Assembly (NCBI GenBank): GCA_902788705.1
Contig: CADALE010000016.1
Location: 1-58,246 of the forward strand
Reading direction: 5' to 3'
Source of the DNA: an uncultured Coriobacteriaceae bacterium
GTDB taxonomy: Bacteria; Actinomycetota; Coriobacteriia; Coriobacteriales; Atopobiaceae
DNA length: 58,246 nt
In this document: positions 35,799-44,701 of the stretch, piece by piece
Numbering within the stretch: the first letter of the stretch is position 1
Layout: every line of letters starts with the position of its first letter
Position numbers and translations under genes: made by a program
The notes under the pieces: generated by a model
Databases searched by the model: none
What the model saw: only the letters and a program-made list of their open reading frames with translations
Told to the model about the DNA's origin: nothing

Positions 35799-38700
35799 CT
35801 ATGCGCGACGAATGAGCTCCGCGATCATCGCGCTCACGTTGCTTGCCTGGGTCTTGTCCACCGCCAGCGACATGTCTTCGGCCGTGTGCGAGAGGGCCGG
35901 TACGCCGTCGTCGCTCAGGCCCATGATGGTGAGGCCGCGGACCGAGCGGCGCATGGCCTGGGTCACGTCGGTCTCGGCCCAGTCAAGCGGGGCCTTCTCG
36001 ATGTCGATGTGCAGGTCGGCGGCAATCTGCGTAAACAGGCGCTCCATCCTGCGGTCGGCACGGCGCGCGCTCGAGATGCCCTCGCGCGTCATCAACGTGA
36101 GGTTGCCCGCACCGATGCAGTCGAGGTTGACCATGAAGGCACCGCGAATCTGGGTGCGGAAGTCCTGCAGGAACGCGGTCATGCCGGCGTGGTTGAGGCT
36201 GGAGGCACCAAGCGCCACGAACCAGATGTCGTGCGCGAGCAGCTCGTCATCAGACATGTCGAGGATGGCGTCACGCAGCTGCTCCTGCTCTTCCTCGCTC
36301 ATCTGGTCGAGGGAGGCAAACTCCTCGAGGCTCTCGACGTCAGCCAGGGTCTCGTCGTCAACGATTCTCAGGCCAGCACGCGTGGTGGCGCCGCCCTTCC
36401 AATGGCCGCTACGCGAAGAGCTGCCAGACGGGTCGTCGGGGTCATCAAGGTTCGTAAGGTTTGCCAGGCGCCTGCGAATGGCCTCGGCCGTGCGCACGCC
36501 GGAGCTCTCGAGCGGGTCGGACGTGGCATCGAGCGCGGGGTCGGGCAGGTCAAGCAGGCTGGCTCGGCGAGCGATGTTGCTCGCGGAAGGACGGAACTCG
36601 CTGACGCCCCACGCAGGATCGTCAACGGGCGCCGGCTCGGGAGTGGGCTCGGGAGCACGGACGTCAAGCGCGCTGATGTCGTCATTGACGATCGCGTCGA
36701 GGCCAGAGCCGTCCATGAGGTCGATCTCGGAATCGGTGGGCTCGGGCTCGTCCGTGAAGGTAATGCCCTCCACAAGGACGGACGCGTCGTAAGTTGCAGG
36801 CGCGGGCTCCAGCTCGGGCTCTGGTTCAGGCTCGGTCACGACCTCAGGAGCGGGTACGGGATTGGAGCGCGATTCCAGAGTCACGGTAGCGCGCGGGTTG
36901 ACGAGCCACTCGGGAATCGCGAAGGCTGCGGTGTCGGCCTCAGGCTCGGCTTCCGGCTCGGGCTCGGCCGCGACCACAGGCTCGGGCTCGGCTTCCGGCT
37001 CGGGCTCGATGGCAACTTCCGGCTCTGTCTCAGGCTCGTCATCCTCATATGCGATGGGCTCCACGGCAGCGAAGGGCTCGAACTGCGCGGTGTCCTCCAC
37101 GACGTCAAGCTCGTCGTCCTCAGGCTCGGGCTCGTCGTCCTCGAACTCGTCCTCCTCTTCGTAGCCGACGTCCTCGGTAGTGTCCTCGTAGCCGAGTTCG
37201 TCCTCAGCCTCGTAGTCGGCATCGGCGACTTCGGGCTCGTCGTCCTCGGACTCGTCCTCCTCTTCGTAGCCGACGTCCTCGGACTCGTCTACGTAGGCAA
37301 CCTCGTCCTCGGGCTCGTCGTCCTCGGCCTCCGGCTCGAACTCGTCGTCCTCGGGCTCGGAGTCGTCCTCGGGTCCTTCGTCCTCGTCCTCGAGCTCCTC
37401 GTCCTCGAGGTCATCAAGCTCCTCGCCCTCAATCTCCACGGTCTCGACGGGCTCAAGGTCCTCCTCGGGCTCGATGTACTCGGGCTCCTCGTCAATCTCG
37501 GGCTCTTCCTCGACCGCCGGCTCTTCCTCGACCTCTGGCTCCTCGGCCTCAGGCTCAGGCACATACCACGCGTACGGCTCGGGCTCCACCTCGGCGTACG
37601 GCTGGGCCTCGATCTCGGGCTCCACCACGGCCTCGGTCTCCTCCGGCTCAGGCTCGTCCGCAACCTCTGCCACGGACTCCACGACGCTCTCGTACTCGTC
37701 GCGATCCCACAGCTCGTAACCCTCGGCAACCGACGGCTGCGCATCGAAGTCGGCCGTGTCGCCGGCACTCGGCTCCTCGACTTCCTCGTCAACCAAGTCC
37801 TCCGGCGCGACCGTCCAAAGCTGGGTCTCGCCAAGCGAGGCCGCGGCCTCCTCGACAGCCTCGTCCGCAACTTCGGCGGGAGCGTCCTCCGCAAGGGCCT
37901 CGTCCTCGTAAGCCGCCTCGGCCGGCTCGTCCTCAGCCTCGTAAAGCTCGTCCTCGGCCGTGTCCTTGCCGTGGAAGCGATCGGTAAAGAAGTGCGTGGC
38001 GCGGCTGATCATGTTGGCGAACTTCGTCTGGAAGCTCTCCTCGGGCTCGTCGTCAAAGTACGCGTCCTCGATGCTCGCGACCCCCTCGGCCTCGCCGAAC
38101 ACGGCGTCATCTACGAAGTCGCCGTAGCCATCGACGTCGCCAAAGGCGTCGTCGTAGGCCTCGACGTCGTCGTGGGCCTCGACGTCACCGTATGCCTCGT
38201 CGTACGCGTCGGCATCGCCCTGAACGTCCTCGACGCCCAGCGTCGCGCCGTAGGCATCATCCATCTCGTCAGCAACCTCGACCGCATCCAGGAACGCAGG
38301 CTCTTCCACGTCGCCAGCCTCGGCAGCCTCCTCGACCTCTTCGTCAGCAAAGGCGTACGGCTCGTCGAACGGCATGTCCTCGGTGGCCACCGCCACGTCC
38401 TGAGCGGGCAGCTCGTCCTCGTCGGCGGGCTCCCCCATGGGAATGACCGCTTCCTCGTCCTCGGCCGCCTTGCGCTTGGGCAGGCGATCGCGGAGACCCG
38501 AGAAGAACCCGCCAACCTTGCTGGCCAGCTCGTGGCCGCGCTCGGAAAGGCTGGGGCCCTCTTCGGCCTCGGCCCGGTCGTAGTCGGCACGGGCGGCGTG
38601 ACGCAGGCGGGCAAGCGGGCCAAGCTGATCGGCGGGCATGCCCTCCAGGTCGGCATAGTCGCCCTCGTCAACGCCCTCGGGACGGATGACGCGGCTCACC

Positions 38701-39659
38701 AGCCGCGGCTCGGCGTACACGATCTCGCAGGAGTTGGGCAGCATGCGTAGCGCGGCCAGCGTCTCCTTGCCGTGGCGCACGCCCACCACCGTCTCGTAGC
38801 GGTCGGTGACCAGCTGCGGGATGGGCTCAGGCTCGGGTTCGGGCTCCTCCTCAGGAACCTCCTCCTCGGCCTCCTCCTCGACCGGCTGGACCTGGCGGAT
38901 GGGATGCGCGGCTTCGTAGCCGGTGGCCGAGTCGTCCCCGGGGCGAACCTTGCCCAGCACGCCCAGCATGGCGGCCACAGCGGCCTTGTTGTCGTTGGCG
39001 CCGTCGGTGTAGCCGCTGAAGCGCTCGGCGATGGACGCAGCGCCCAGAATGACGAGCGGCAGCGACGCGACCAGCGCCACCACCCAGAACAGGCGACGGG
39101 CGATGGCGGGCAGGAAGCCCACGCCCTGCAGCAGGCCCAGCACGCAGGCAATGGCCACGCAGATGGGCGCGTAGCGACGAAGCAGCGGCTGGAAGCGGGC
39201 CATGGGGGCCTTGTACAGGAAGTTCTCGCGCGGGGTGTCGTAGTGGGCCACGATGACGATGGGGCGGCTGCCCTTGGTTACCAGCGGGCCCTCGGCGCGG
39301 TGCACGCCCACCACGTTCTGGCTACGGGCGCGCGGGCCGAGGTTTGACAGCAGGTCGTTGCCCATGAACCGAAGCAGGAACAGCAGCATGCAGATGACAA
39401 CCAGCACGATGCCCACGATGGCGGCCGGCGTGCCCTGGATGCCCGCAAGCAGGACGCCCACGAACAGCACCACCATGAGGATGCGGTACGGCAGGTCGCC
39501 GGAGCCGGGAGCGTCAAACTCCTGCAGGCGCGTCTCGAGCTGGTGCTCGTCCATGATCTGCTGGATGAGCTGCGCTGCCTGCAGCTCTTCCTGGCTATTT
39601 GCCGGGGCGATGCCAATCTGGTCGTTCAGATAGTCGACGTAGTCACGCGTTGTGGCCAT
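35799..39659 (-). CDS. Membrane M28-peptidase-like protein split by a ~900-residue acidic insert
   Basis: 1286 residues. Membrane segments lie at about 58-96 and 160-205. The first half of an M28 zinc-peptidase fold is clear: IVIVAHYDT (His 139, Asp 141) and GANDNKAAVAAM (Asp 223). The second half resumes only at about 1140: DIWFVALGASSLNHAG, FMVNLDCIG (Asp 1180) and LSHTAEDMSLAVDK (His 1258). Between them, about 240-1135, is a low-complexity Glu/Asp/Pro-rich region with a few basic islands. Where M28 enzymes have the catalytic base and ligand GAEE, this protein has GASS (Ser 1153/1154), so it is probably a pseudopeptidase. The frame is open throughout and the C-terminal half is well preserved, so it is not decay. 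The function is unknown; a membrane scaffold or charged tether is possible (inference). Confidence 0.85.
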   Translation of the reverse strand: MATTRDYVDYLNDQIGIAPANSQEELQAAQLIQQIMDEHQLETRLQEFDAPGSGDLPYRILMVVLFVGVLLAGIQGTPAAIVGIVLVVICMLLFLLRFMGNDLLSNLGPRARSQNVVGVHRAEGPLVTKGSRPIVIVAHYDTPRENFLYKAPMARFQPLLRRYAPICVAIACVLGLLQGVGFLPAIARRLFWVVALVASLPLVILGAASIAERFSGYTDGANDNKAAVAAMLGVLGKVRPGDDSATGYEAAHPIRQVQPVEEEAEEEVPEEEPEPEPEPIPQLVTDRYETVVGVRHGKETLAALRMLPNSCEIVYAEPRLVSRVIRPEGVDEGDYADLEGMPADQLGPLARLRHAARADYDRAEAEEGPSLSERGHELASKVGGFFSGLRDRLPKRKAAEDEEAVIPMGEPADEDELPAQDVAVATEDMPFDEPYAFADEEVEEAAEAGDVEEPAFLDAVEVADEMDDAYGATLGVEDVQGDADAYDEAYGDVEAHDDVEAYDDAFGDVDGYGDFVDDAVFGEAEGVASIEDAYFDDEPEESFQTKFANMISRATHFFTDRFHGKDTAEDELYEAEDEPAEAAYEDEALAEDAPAEVADEAVEEAAASLGETQLWTVAPEDLVDEEVEEPSAGDTADFDAQPSVAEGYELWDRDEYESVVESVAEVADEPEPEETEAVVEPEIEAQPYAEVEPEPYAWYVPEPEAEEPEVEEEPAVEEEPEIDEEPEYIEPEEDLEPVETVEIEGEELDDLEDEELEDEDEGPEDDSEPEDDEFEPEAEDDEPEDEVAYVDESEDVGYEEEDESEDDEPEVADADYEAEDELGYEDTTEDVGYEEEDEFEDDEPEPEDDELDVVEDTAQFEPFAAVEPIAYEDDEPETEPEVAIEPEPEAEPEPVVAAEPEPEAEPEADTAAFAIPEWLVNPRATVTLESRSNPVPAPEVVTEPEPEPELEPAPATYDASVLVEGITFTDEPEPTDSEIDLMDGSGLDAIVNDDISALDVRAPEPTPEPAPVDDPAWGVSEFRPSASNIARRASLLDLPDPALDATSDPLESSGVRTAEAIRRRLANLTNLDDPDDPSGSSSRSGHWKGGATTRAGLRIVDDETLADVESLEEFASLDQMSEEEQEQLRDAILDMSDDELLAHDIWFVALGASSLNHAGMTAFLQDFRTQIRGAFMVNLDCIGAGNLTLMTREGISSARRADRRMERLFTQIAADLHIDIEKAPLDWAETDVTQAMRRSVRGLTIMGLSDDGVPALSHTAEDMSLAVDKTQASNVSAMIAELIRRA

Positions 39660-39746
39660 GCTTCTTCATCCTTCGCTGTACGGGCGATCGGCTGCCGGTC
39701 AGACGTCGCCGTGCGGGGCGGAACCCATATGGGCATTCAGTGTGTG

Positions 39747-39752
39747 AGTATA
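39747..39752 (-). promoter_or_regulatory. Candidate -10 box (TATACT) of the M28-like gene
   Basis: TATACT on the minus strand is the best hexamer upstream, giving a leader of about 80 nt before ATG 39659. No -35 is clear. Confidence 0.4.
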
Positions 39753-40328
39753 CGTCTTATCAACAGGCTCGCGGGCAATACATAGACAAATGACGCAATA
39801 AGGGCCGTTGGAAGGGCACCCACCCCAGTAAAGCGGGCTGGTGGGAGCCTTTCTGTGCGTGCTGTTACGCACGAATGGAATCTGTGGCCGTAGCTGGTCA
39901 TCGCGGCCGTCGCGTCAATTCCGGGACGAGGCCACCAGAGCCAGAATTTGGCCTTGAGTCGACCTCGATTGACCTATATGACCTTGGCGCAGGGCTCGCA
40001 AATCCACCGTGCATGACTGTGAGGCGCTGTCAGTCGTACATCTGTGACGTTTCCTGCACGGCGTCGCAGGATTAAAAACACGAAACGTCACAGATGTACG
40101 GTTCAAATTCGCCTCCTACCGCTTTGAGCGATACACAACTTTCTTCTGGCCAAACAAAACTGCAGGAAAGCTCTCGTCCAAAGGCCGAAATTGGCTAGTT
40201 GTATACCGCCCAAAACACGATGAGGCGCCTCATCAGGCGGCTCCTAGCCGGCGCGGAGGCGTGAAGGCCAAGAAACCAGGAGCCAAAGCCGCTGCACAGG
40301 CGCGGAGGCGCCGCGGCCGGCATCGCAC
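39753..40328. other. Gene-free gap with several hairpins
   Basis: About 580 bp between divergent genes with no credible frame. A CCCACC/GGTGGG hairpin followed by TTTCT stands at about 39819-39856. A 19-bp inverted repeat occupies 40035-40100 and a weak ATACACAACT/AGTTGTATAC pair about 40131-40205. The rest shows nothing I can name. The gap is richer in A/T than its neighbours. Confidence 0.5.
40035..40100. repeat. Perfect 19-bp inverted repeat with inner hairpin
   Basis: 40035-40053 and 40082-40100 are exact reverse complements (CGTACATCTG ... end of left arm TTTC). The 28-nt spacer begins with a second short stem CCTGC/GCAGG. As RNA or cruciform DNA it would be very stable. Flanking ends AGT and GTTC do not extend the pairing. 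Confidence 0.85.
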
Positions 40329-40334
40329 TACAAT
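40329..40334 (+). promoter_or_regulatory. Candidate -10 box (TACAAT) of the WYL regulator gene
   Basis: TACAAT lies 37 bases before ATG 40371, leaving a leader of about 30 nt that includes GAGGAG. No good -35. Confidence 0.5.
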
Positions 40335-40370
40335 GGGAGCACGCATCGAGACCAGCATCGAGGAGCAGCC

Positions 40371-42299
40371 ATGGCACGGCACGACGACGGGACATCCATC
40401 GTCCTTACCAAGGACGACGAGCAGGCGCGCCGCCTGTGTGCGCTGGCCGTGGCCTTTAGCAACGCCAGCAAGCCCGTGCCATCGGACACCGTGCGCGACA
40501 CGTTCTACTCCGACCTCTCCGAGGACTCGTTCCTTCGCAAGTTCTCGCGCGACCGCCAGAAGCTGGTGGAGTGCGGCCTGGTGGTACGGCGGGCCGGCGA
40601 GCTTGACGGCGACGCCACCTGGCAGGCCGACTCGGCCTCGTTTGCCGACGTAGATGCCCTCACGCCCGATGACGCCTTGCTGCTTGACGTGCTGATGAGC
40701 CCGCTTGCCAGCGACCTCGCCTTTGCCCGGCACTCGGAGCTTCGCCTCGCGCTGGCCAAGGTGGACCGGACCTTCGGCACGCTGAGCGCGGCACGCATAT
40801 CCCCCGGCGTCCAGGGCAACCAGGCGACGCTCTCCATCATGCTGGGATGCATGGAGCAGGGCAAGGTGGCCCACATCACCTACCGCGACGCGCACGGCAA
40901 CCGGTCTGAGCGCGACGTGGCGCCCTACGGCCACTTCTCGCTGCGCGGCAACACCTACTTCGTATGCGCCGAGCAGAAGGACGGCGCCATGCAGCTGCGC
41001 ACGCTGCGCCTTAGCCGCATCCTGCAGGTACGCGAGACGCGCGAGAGCTTCGTCATCCCGCAAGACTTCTGCGTCGATGACCACATCCTGCTGCCCTTCC
41101 AGCTGGGGCCCATCGTCTGCGAGGCCGTGCTTGAGGAGGGCCGCGACCTCGACCACGACCTGCGCGCCCAACTGGGCCGTCGCGCGTCGTGCGACGAACA
41201 GGGGCTTTGGCACGTGGGAGCGAGCGACGTGGAGGGCCTTGCGGCGTGGGCCATCGCCGCGGGCATGCGCTGCGTGCAGCCAACCGTTGCCCGGGATGCC
41301 CAGGATCGCCTGCTGGCGGGCGCTGCGACAAGCGTGGCCATGCCCATGCCCGACAGGCCCGTGCGCGCCTTTCAGCAACAAACCGCAGGTAGGCGGGGTC
41401 GTCAGGGCGGTACCTCGGAGATGCGCGAGCTGGTGGCGCTGGTGGGCTCGCTAGCAAACGAGGGCGCGGCCCTCAACGTGGACGTCGTGTCGGCACGCCT
41501 AGGCGTGACGCGCGAGCGGGCCGTGGCCCTGCTGAACCTGGTGCTGACCGCCTGCGTGGGAACCAGCTGGCAGCTGCCCTTGGGGGTTGCTGGCGACGAC
41601 GGGCTGGTCCTGACCAGGTCGCGCGGGGTGTCGGGCCGAGCGATTCGCCTCACCCCAAGCGAGACGCGCGCCCTTACCGACGCCTTCGACCTGCTGGGAA
41701 TCGACGAGGACGACCCCCTGCGCACCAGCGTGATGGACGCCTTCGCGCCGCGCGGGTTCGACGAGGGCGAGGCGCGCCAGCGTGTGGACGACGCCCTGGG
41801 AGACGACGGCGGCGACGTCCTGGAGGCCTGCTCGCGCTGTATCGTGAACGGCTCGTGGCTGGCGTTTGACTACCAAGGGCTTGGGCAGGACAGCCCCACC
41901 ACGCGGCTGGTTGACCCCACAAGCCTGAGGCACGATGGCGGCAACTGGTACCTTGACGCCTTTGACCAGCATCGCAATGCGATGCGCACGTTCAGGCTTG
42001 ACCGCATGGACAACGTGCGGGTGAGGCAGGCCGACACCCACGAGGACGCGGGTCCCGACACGCCTTGGCCCGTCGAACGCTTTGTTGAGGTGACCTTTGC
42101 CGACGCACGCTACCTTGACCTGCTGGAATGGCCCAAGCTGGAGGTGCTTGGCACGTCCGACGACGCGGTGGTGACGCGGCTTCCCTACTACGGCGGCTCG
42201 TGGCTGCCCCGGCATCTGGCCGCATGCGGCGGCACGGCACGAACGTCCGATGACGCCTTAGCCGAAGCTATCCGCGAAGCGGCTCTGGCCGCGCGCTAG
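40371..42299 (+). CDS. Fused PafB-PafC-like WYL-domain regulator
   Basis: 642 residues; GAGGAG precedes ATG 40371. Two copies of the WYL-regulator layout are fused head to tail: an N-terminal winged helix (about 15-75) with a WYL domain (about 150-215, VAHITYRD ... NTYFVCAEQ ... RLSRI), then a second helix-turn-helix (about 345-400) with a second WYL domain (about 495-550, WLAFDYQG ... NWYLDAFD ... RLDRMDNV). In mycobacteria PafB and PafC form a heterodimer, sometimes fused in other actinobacteria, that activates RecA-independent DNA-damage genes, with WYL domains proposed to sense single-stranded DNA. The pafA/proteasome genes are not in this window. Confidence 0.88.
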   Translation: MARHDDGTSIVLTKDDEQARRLCALAVAFSNASKPVPSDTVRDTFYSDLSEDSFLRKFSRDRQKLVECGLVVRRAGELDGDATWQADSASFADVDALTPDDALLLDVLMSPLASDLAFARHSELRLALAKVDRTFGTLSAARISPGVQGNQATLSIMLGCMEQGKVAHITYRDAHGNRSERDVAPYGHFSLRGNTYFVCAEQKDGAMQLRTLRLSRILQVRETRESFVIPQDFCVDDHILLPFQLGPIVCEAVLEEGRDLDHDLRAQLGRRASCDEQGLWHVGASDVEGLAAWAIAAGMRCVQPTVARDAQDRLLAGAATSVAMPMPDRPVRAFQQQTAGRRGRQGGTSEMRELVALVGSLANEGAALNVDVVSARLGVTRERAVALLNLVLTACVGTSWQLPLGVAGDDGLVLTRSRGVSGRAIRLTPSETRALTDAFDLLGIDEDDPLRTSVMDAFAPRGFDEGEARQRVDDALGDDGGDVLEACSRCIVNGSWLAFDYQGLGQDSPTTRLVDPTSLRHDGGNWYLDAFDQHRNAMRTFRLDRMDNVRVRQADTHEDAGPDTPWPVERFVEVTFADARYLDLLEWPKLEVLGTSDDAVVTRLPYYGGSWLPRHLAACGGTARTSDDALAEAIREAALAAR

Positions 42300-42355
42300 G
42301 CACGCGTCGAGCCCGATCGCCAAGCGCCCAGCCGCCGTCCGCACCGTCCGCGGCG

Positions 42356-43387
42356 CTATGAGCTGCGACGCTCCACGCGCTGGCGCAGCTGCCCGCAGGC
42401 AGCGTCGATGTCGGCCCCGCGCGACTGGCGCACCGTGGCCTCGACGCCCACCTGGCCAAGGCGCCGCACGAACTCGCCTGCGCGCGCCTCGCTGGACGGC
42501 TGGAACTTGCTGCCCGGCACCTCGTTGAGCTGGATGAGGTTGACGTGCGCAAGGTTGCCGCGACAGAACTCCACCAGGTGGTCCAGCTCCTCGTCGGTGT
42601 CGTTCACGCCGCGGATGAGCGCGTACTCGTAGGTGGGGCGCCGCCCGGTGATATCCACGTAGGTGCCCATGGCGTCGTACAGGTTGAGCAGCGACCACTT
42701 CTTGACGCCGGGCATCAGGAGGTTGCGCGTCTTCTGCACGGCCGAGTGCAGCGACACGGCCAGCGTAAACTGCTCGGGCTCCTTGGCAAAGCGCAGGATC
42801 TGCGGGATGATGCCGCAGGTAGACACCGTGAGGTGGCGCGCGCCGATGCCCAGGCCATCGGGCGAGTTAAGCCGCCGCAGCGCCGCCAGCGTGGCGTCGT
42901 AGTTGGCGAAGGGCTCGCCCTGGCCCATCAGCACCACCGACGTGACGCGGGTGCCGAAGTCGTCGCGCACGTGCATGACCTGCTCGTATATCTCGGCGGC
43001 GGTGAGCGAGCGCGTGAGGCCCGAGGCGCCCGTGGCGCAGAAGGCGCAGCCCATGCCGCAGCCGGCCTGCGTGGAGGCGCAAACCGCGAGGCGCTGGCCG
43101 GTAGGCATGCCCACGCACTCCACCGAGGCGCCGTCGGCAAGGCGCAGCAGGTACTTGCGGCTGCCGTCAGCCGACTGCTGGCGCGCGGCCTGCGAGACGC
43201 CGCCAAGCGTGAAGCGCTCGGCCAGCGCGGCGCGCAGGGTCTTGGGCAGGTTGGTCATGTCGTCAAACGAGGAGGCGCCGCGCTCCCACAGCCACTCCTC
43301 CACCTGCTTGGCGCGAAACTTGGGCTGGCCAAGCTCCTCCAGCACCGAAAGCAGCTCGCCGTGGGTGATGTCGTGAAGGTCCTTCAT
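42356..43387 (-). CDS. rlmN: Dual-specificity 23S rRNA/tRNA adenine-C2 methyltransferase
   Basis: 343 residues; ATG 43387 has AAAGGAGA upstream. A radical-SAM enzyme that methylates C2 of A2503 in 23S rRNA and A37 of some tRNAs. The CGMGCAFC cluster-binding motif, GMGEP-like LMGQGEPFANYD, SLHSAVQKTRN and the C-terminal DIDAACGQL, whose Cys carries the transient methyl group, are all present. It faces the WYL regulator gene tail to tail across 56 bp with no clear terminator. Confidence 0.96.
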   Translation of the reverse strand: MKDLHDITHGELLSVLEELGQPKFRAKQVEEWLWERGASSFDDMTNLPKTLRAALAERFTLGGVSQAARQQSADGSRKYLLRLADGASVECVGMPTGQRLAVCASTQAGCGMGCAFCATGASGLTRSLTAAEIYEQVMHVRDDFGTRVTSVVLMGQGEPFANYDATLAALRRLNSPDGLGIGARHLTVSTCGIIPQILRFAKEPEQFTLAVSLHSAVQKTRNLLMPGVKKWSLLNLYDAMGTYVDITGRRPTYEYALIRGVNDTDEELDHLVEFCRGNLAHVNLIQLNEVPGSKFQPSSEARAGEFVRRLGQVGVEATVRQSRGADIDAACGQLRQRVERRSS

Positions 43388-43478
43388 GGCCGCTCTCCTT
43401 TGCGTCTGGTCCGGCAGGACTGGGATTGCTTGGCGCGAGGTGCCCCCGGCCCCGCGCATTGCGGAGATGCGACCGTGT

Positions 43479-43497
43479 GGGGAGTGTCCCCTTTTGG
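43479..43497. repeat. Short GGGGAGTGTCCCCTTTT motif
   Basis: This motif in the rlmN-ddl gap resembles the two 23-bp arms after ddl (44562-44584, 44612-44634). It may be a solo half of the same element. Confidence 0.4.
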
Positions 43498-43584
43498 ACC
43501 GTTGAGCGGGGCGTCGCATTGCCGCGTGGTATGCTAGATAAGTTGAGTCTAGCGCAGGAAAAGCTGACGCGAGGGAGTCATGCC

Positions 43585-44541
43585 ATGGACAAGACCGACG
43601 TTACACAATGCAAGGTGGTCGTGCTGGCCGGCGGCTGGTCGGACGAGCGCGAGATTAGCATGGACAGCGGGCGTGCCTGCGCAAAGGCGCTGGGCGAGGC
43701 GGGCTTTGAGCAGGTAGACCTGCTTGACGTTGCCGACGCCGACTTCCTGGCCAAGCTCGTGGCCGGCAACTACGACGTGGCCTTTGTGGCCATGCACGGC
43801 CGCTGGGGCGAGGACGGCTGCGTGCAGGGCCTGCTTGAGGTGATGCACCTCCCCTACACCTTCAGCGGCGTGCTCACCAGCGCGGTGGCCACCGAGAAGG
43901 ACTTCGCGAAGAGCATCTTCCGCTCGAACGGCATCCCCACGGCGCGCGGCACCAAACTCGCGGCGGGCCACATCCCCGACGAGGTCGAGGTCGAGACGCT
44001 GGTTGACAAGTTTGGCCTGCCGCTGTTCGTGAAGCCCGCGGCCAATGGCTCGAGCTACGGCATCAGCATGGTGCACGAGGCGTCGCAGCTGGCCGAGGCC
44101 GTGCGCCTTGCCGGCGAGGGTGGCCAGCGCGTGATCGTTGAGGAGTGCGTCACCGGCACCGAGATCACCGTGCCCGTGATTGGCAACGACGACCCGCAGG
44201 CGCTGCCCATCGTCGAGGTGGTGGCCGGCGAGGGTGCCGAGTTCTACGACCTAAAGGTGAAGTACGAGCCCTCCGAGCTGCACCACGTGATGCCCGCGCG
44301 TCTGCCCCAGGACGTGTACGAGCGTGCGCAGCGCCTGGCGGTGCGGGCGCACAAGGCGCTGGGCTGCCGCGGCGCGTCGAGGTCGGACTTCATCGTGAAG
44401 GCCGACGGCCAGCCCGTCATCCTTGAGACCAACACCATCCCCGGCATGACCGAGACCAGCCTGCTGCCCGACAGCGCGCGCCACGCGGGAATCGAGTTTC
44501 CCGAGCTGTGCCGCCGCTTCGTGGAGTGGGCGCTGGAATAG
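43585..44541 (+). CDS. ddl: D-alanine-D-alanine ligase
   Basis: 318 residues; GAGGGAG precedes ATG 43585. It makes the D-Ala-D-Ala dipeptide of the peptidoglycan stem with ATP. ATP-grasp features are visible: VLAGGWSDEREISMDSG, HGRWGEDGCVQGLLE, LFVKPANGSS-like VKPAANGSSYG, VEECVTGTEITVPV and LETNTIPGMTETSLLP. The Tyr of the SYG motif fits a D-Ala rather than D-Lac enzyme, so intrinsic vancomycin resistance is not suggested. It is read divergently from rlmN. Confidence 0.96.
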   Translation: MDKTDVTQCKVVVLAGGWSDEREISMDSGRACAKALGEAGFEQVDLLDVADADFLAKLVAGNYDVAFVAMHGRWGEDGCVQGLLEVMHLPYTFSGVLTSAVATEKDFAKSIFRSNGIPTARGTKLAAGHIPDEVEVETLVDKFGLPLFVKPAANGSSYGISMVHEASQLAEAVRLAGEGGQRVIVEECVTGTEITVPVIGNDDPQALPIVEVVAGEGAEFYDLKVKYEPSELHHVMPARLPQDVYERAQRLAVRAHKALGCRGASRSDFIVKADGQPVILETNTIPGMTETSLLPDSARHAGIEFPELCRRFVEWALE

Positions 44542-44561
44542 CGGAGGAGCCGGTCCGTGCC

Positions 44562-44634
44562 AAAAGGGATGCTCCCCTTTGGTATCCCCAGAAACGCGGC
44601 CTCCAGCAGCGTACCAAAGGGGAGTATCCCTTTT
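44562..44634. repeat. 23-bp inverted repeat downstream of ddl
   Basis: Arms 44562-44584 and 44612-44634 are reverse complements with one mismatch (AAAAGGGATG and onwards). The right arm ends in CCCTTTT, so the stem could also terminate ddl transcription. Confidence 0.75.
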
Positions 44635-44639
44635 CGCAT

Positions 44640-44677
44640 CCCCTCCGGCACATCGCGAAGACCGGAGGGGCGTTTTT
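44640..44677 (+). terminator. Terminator between ddl and dinG-like gene
   Basis: CCCCTCCGG pairs with CCGGAGGGG across a 13-nt loop and is followed by GTTTTT. It ends only 24 bases before the helicase ATG, so that gene's own promoter must overlap it, or its expression depends on read-through. Confidence 0.8.
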
Positions 44678-44701
44678 ACCATGCCTAAGAGGAGACTTCG
44701 C

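Noticed and set aside
35562..38750. 1062-residue + strand frame antisense to the M28-like gene
   Set aside because: It mirrors the GAG/GAC-rich acidic repeat of the minus-strand gene and starts inside the sortase gene.
30589..40078. Frameshift or pseudogene explanation for the long acidic stretch of the M28-like protein
   Set aside because: The frame is continuous, both flanking halves are in the same frame, and composition is consistently biased to Glu/Asp/Pro.
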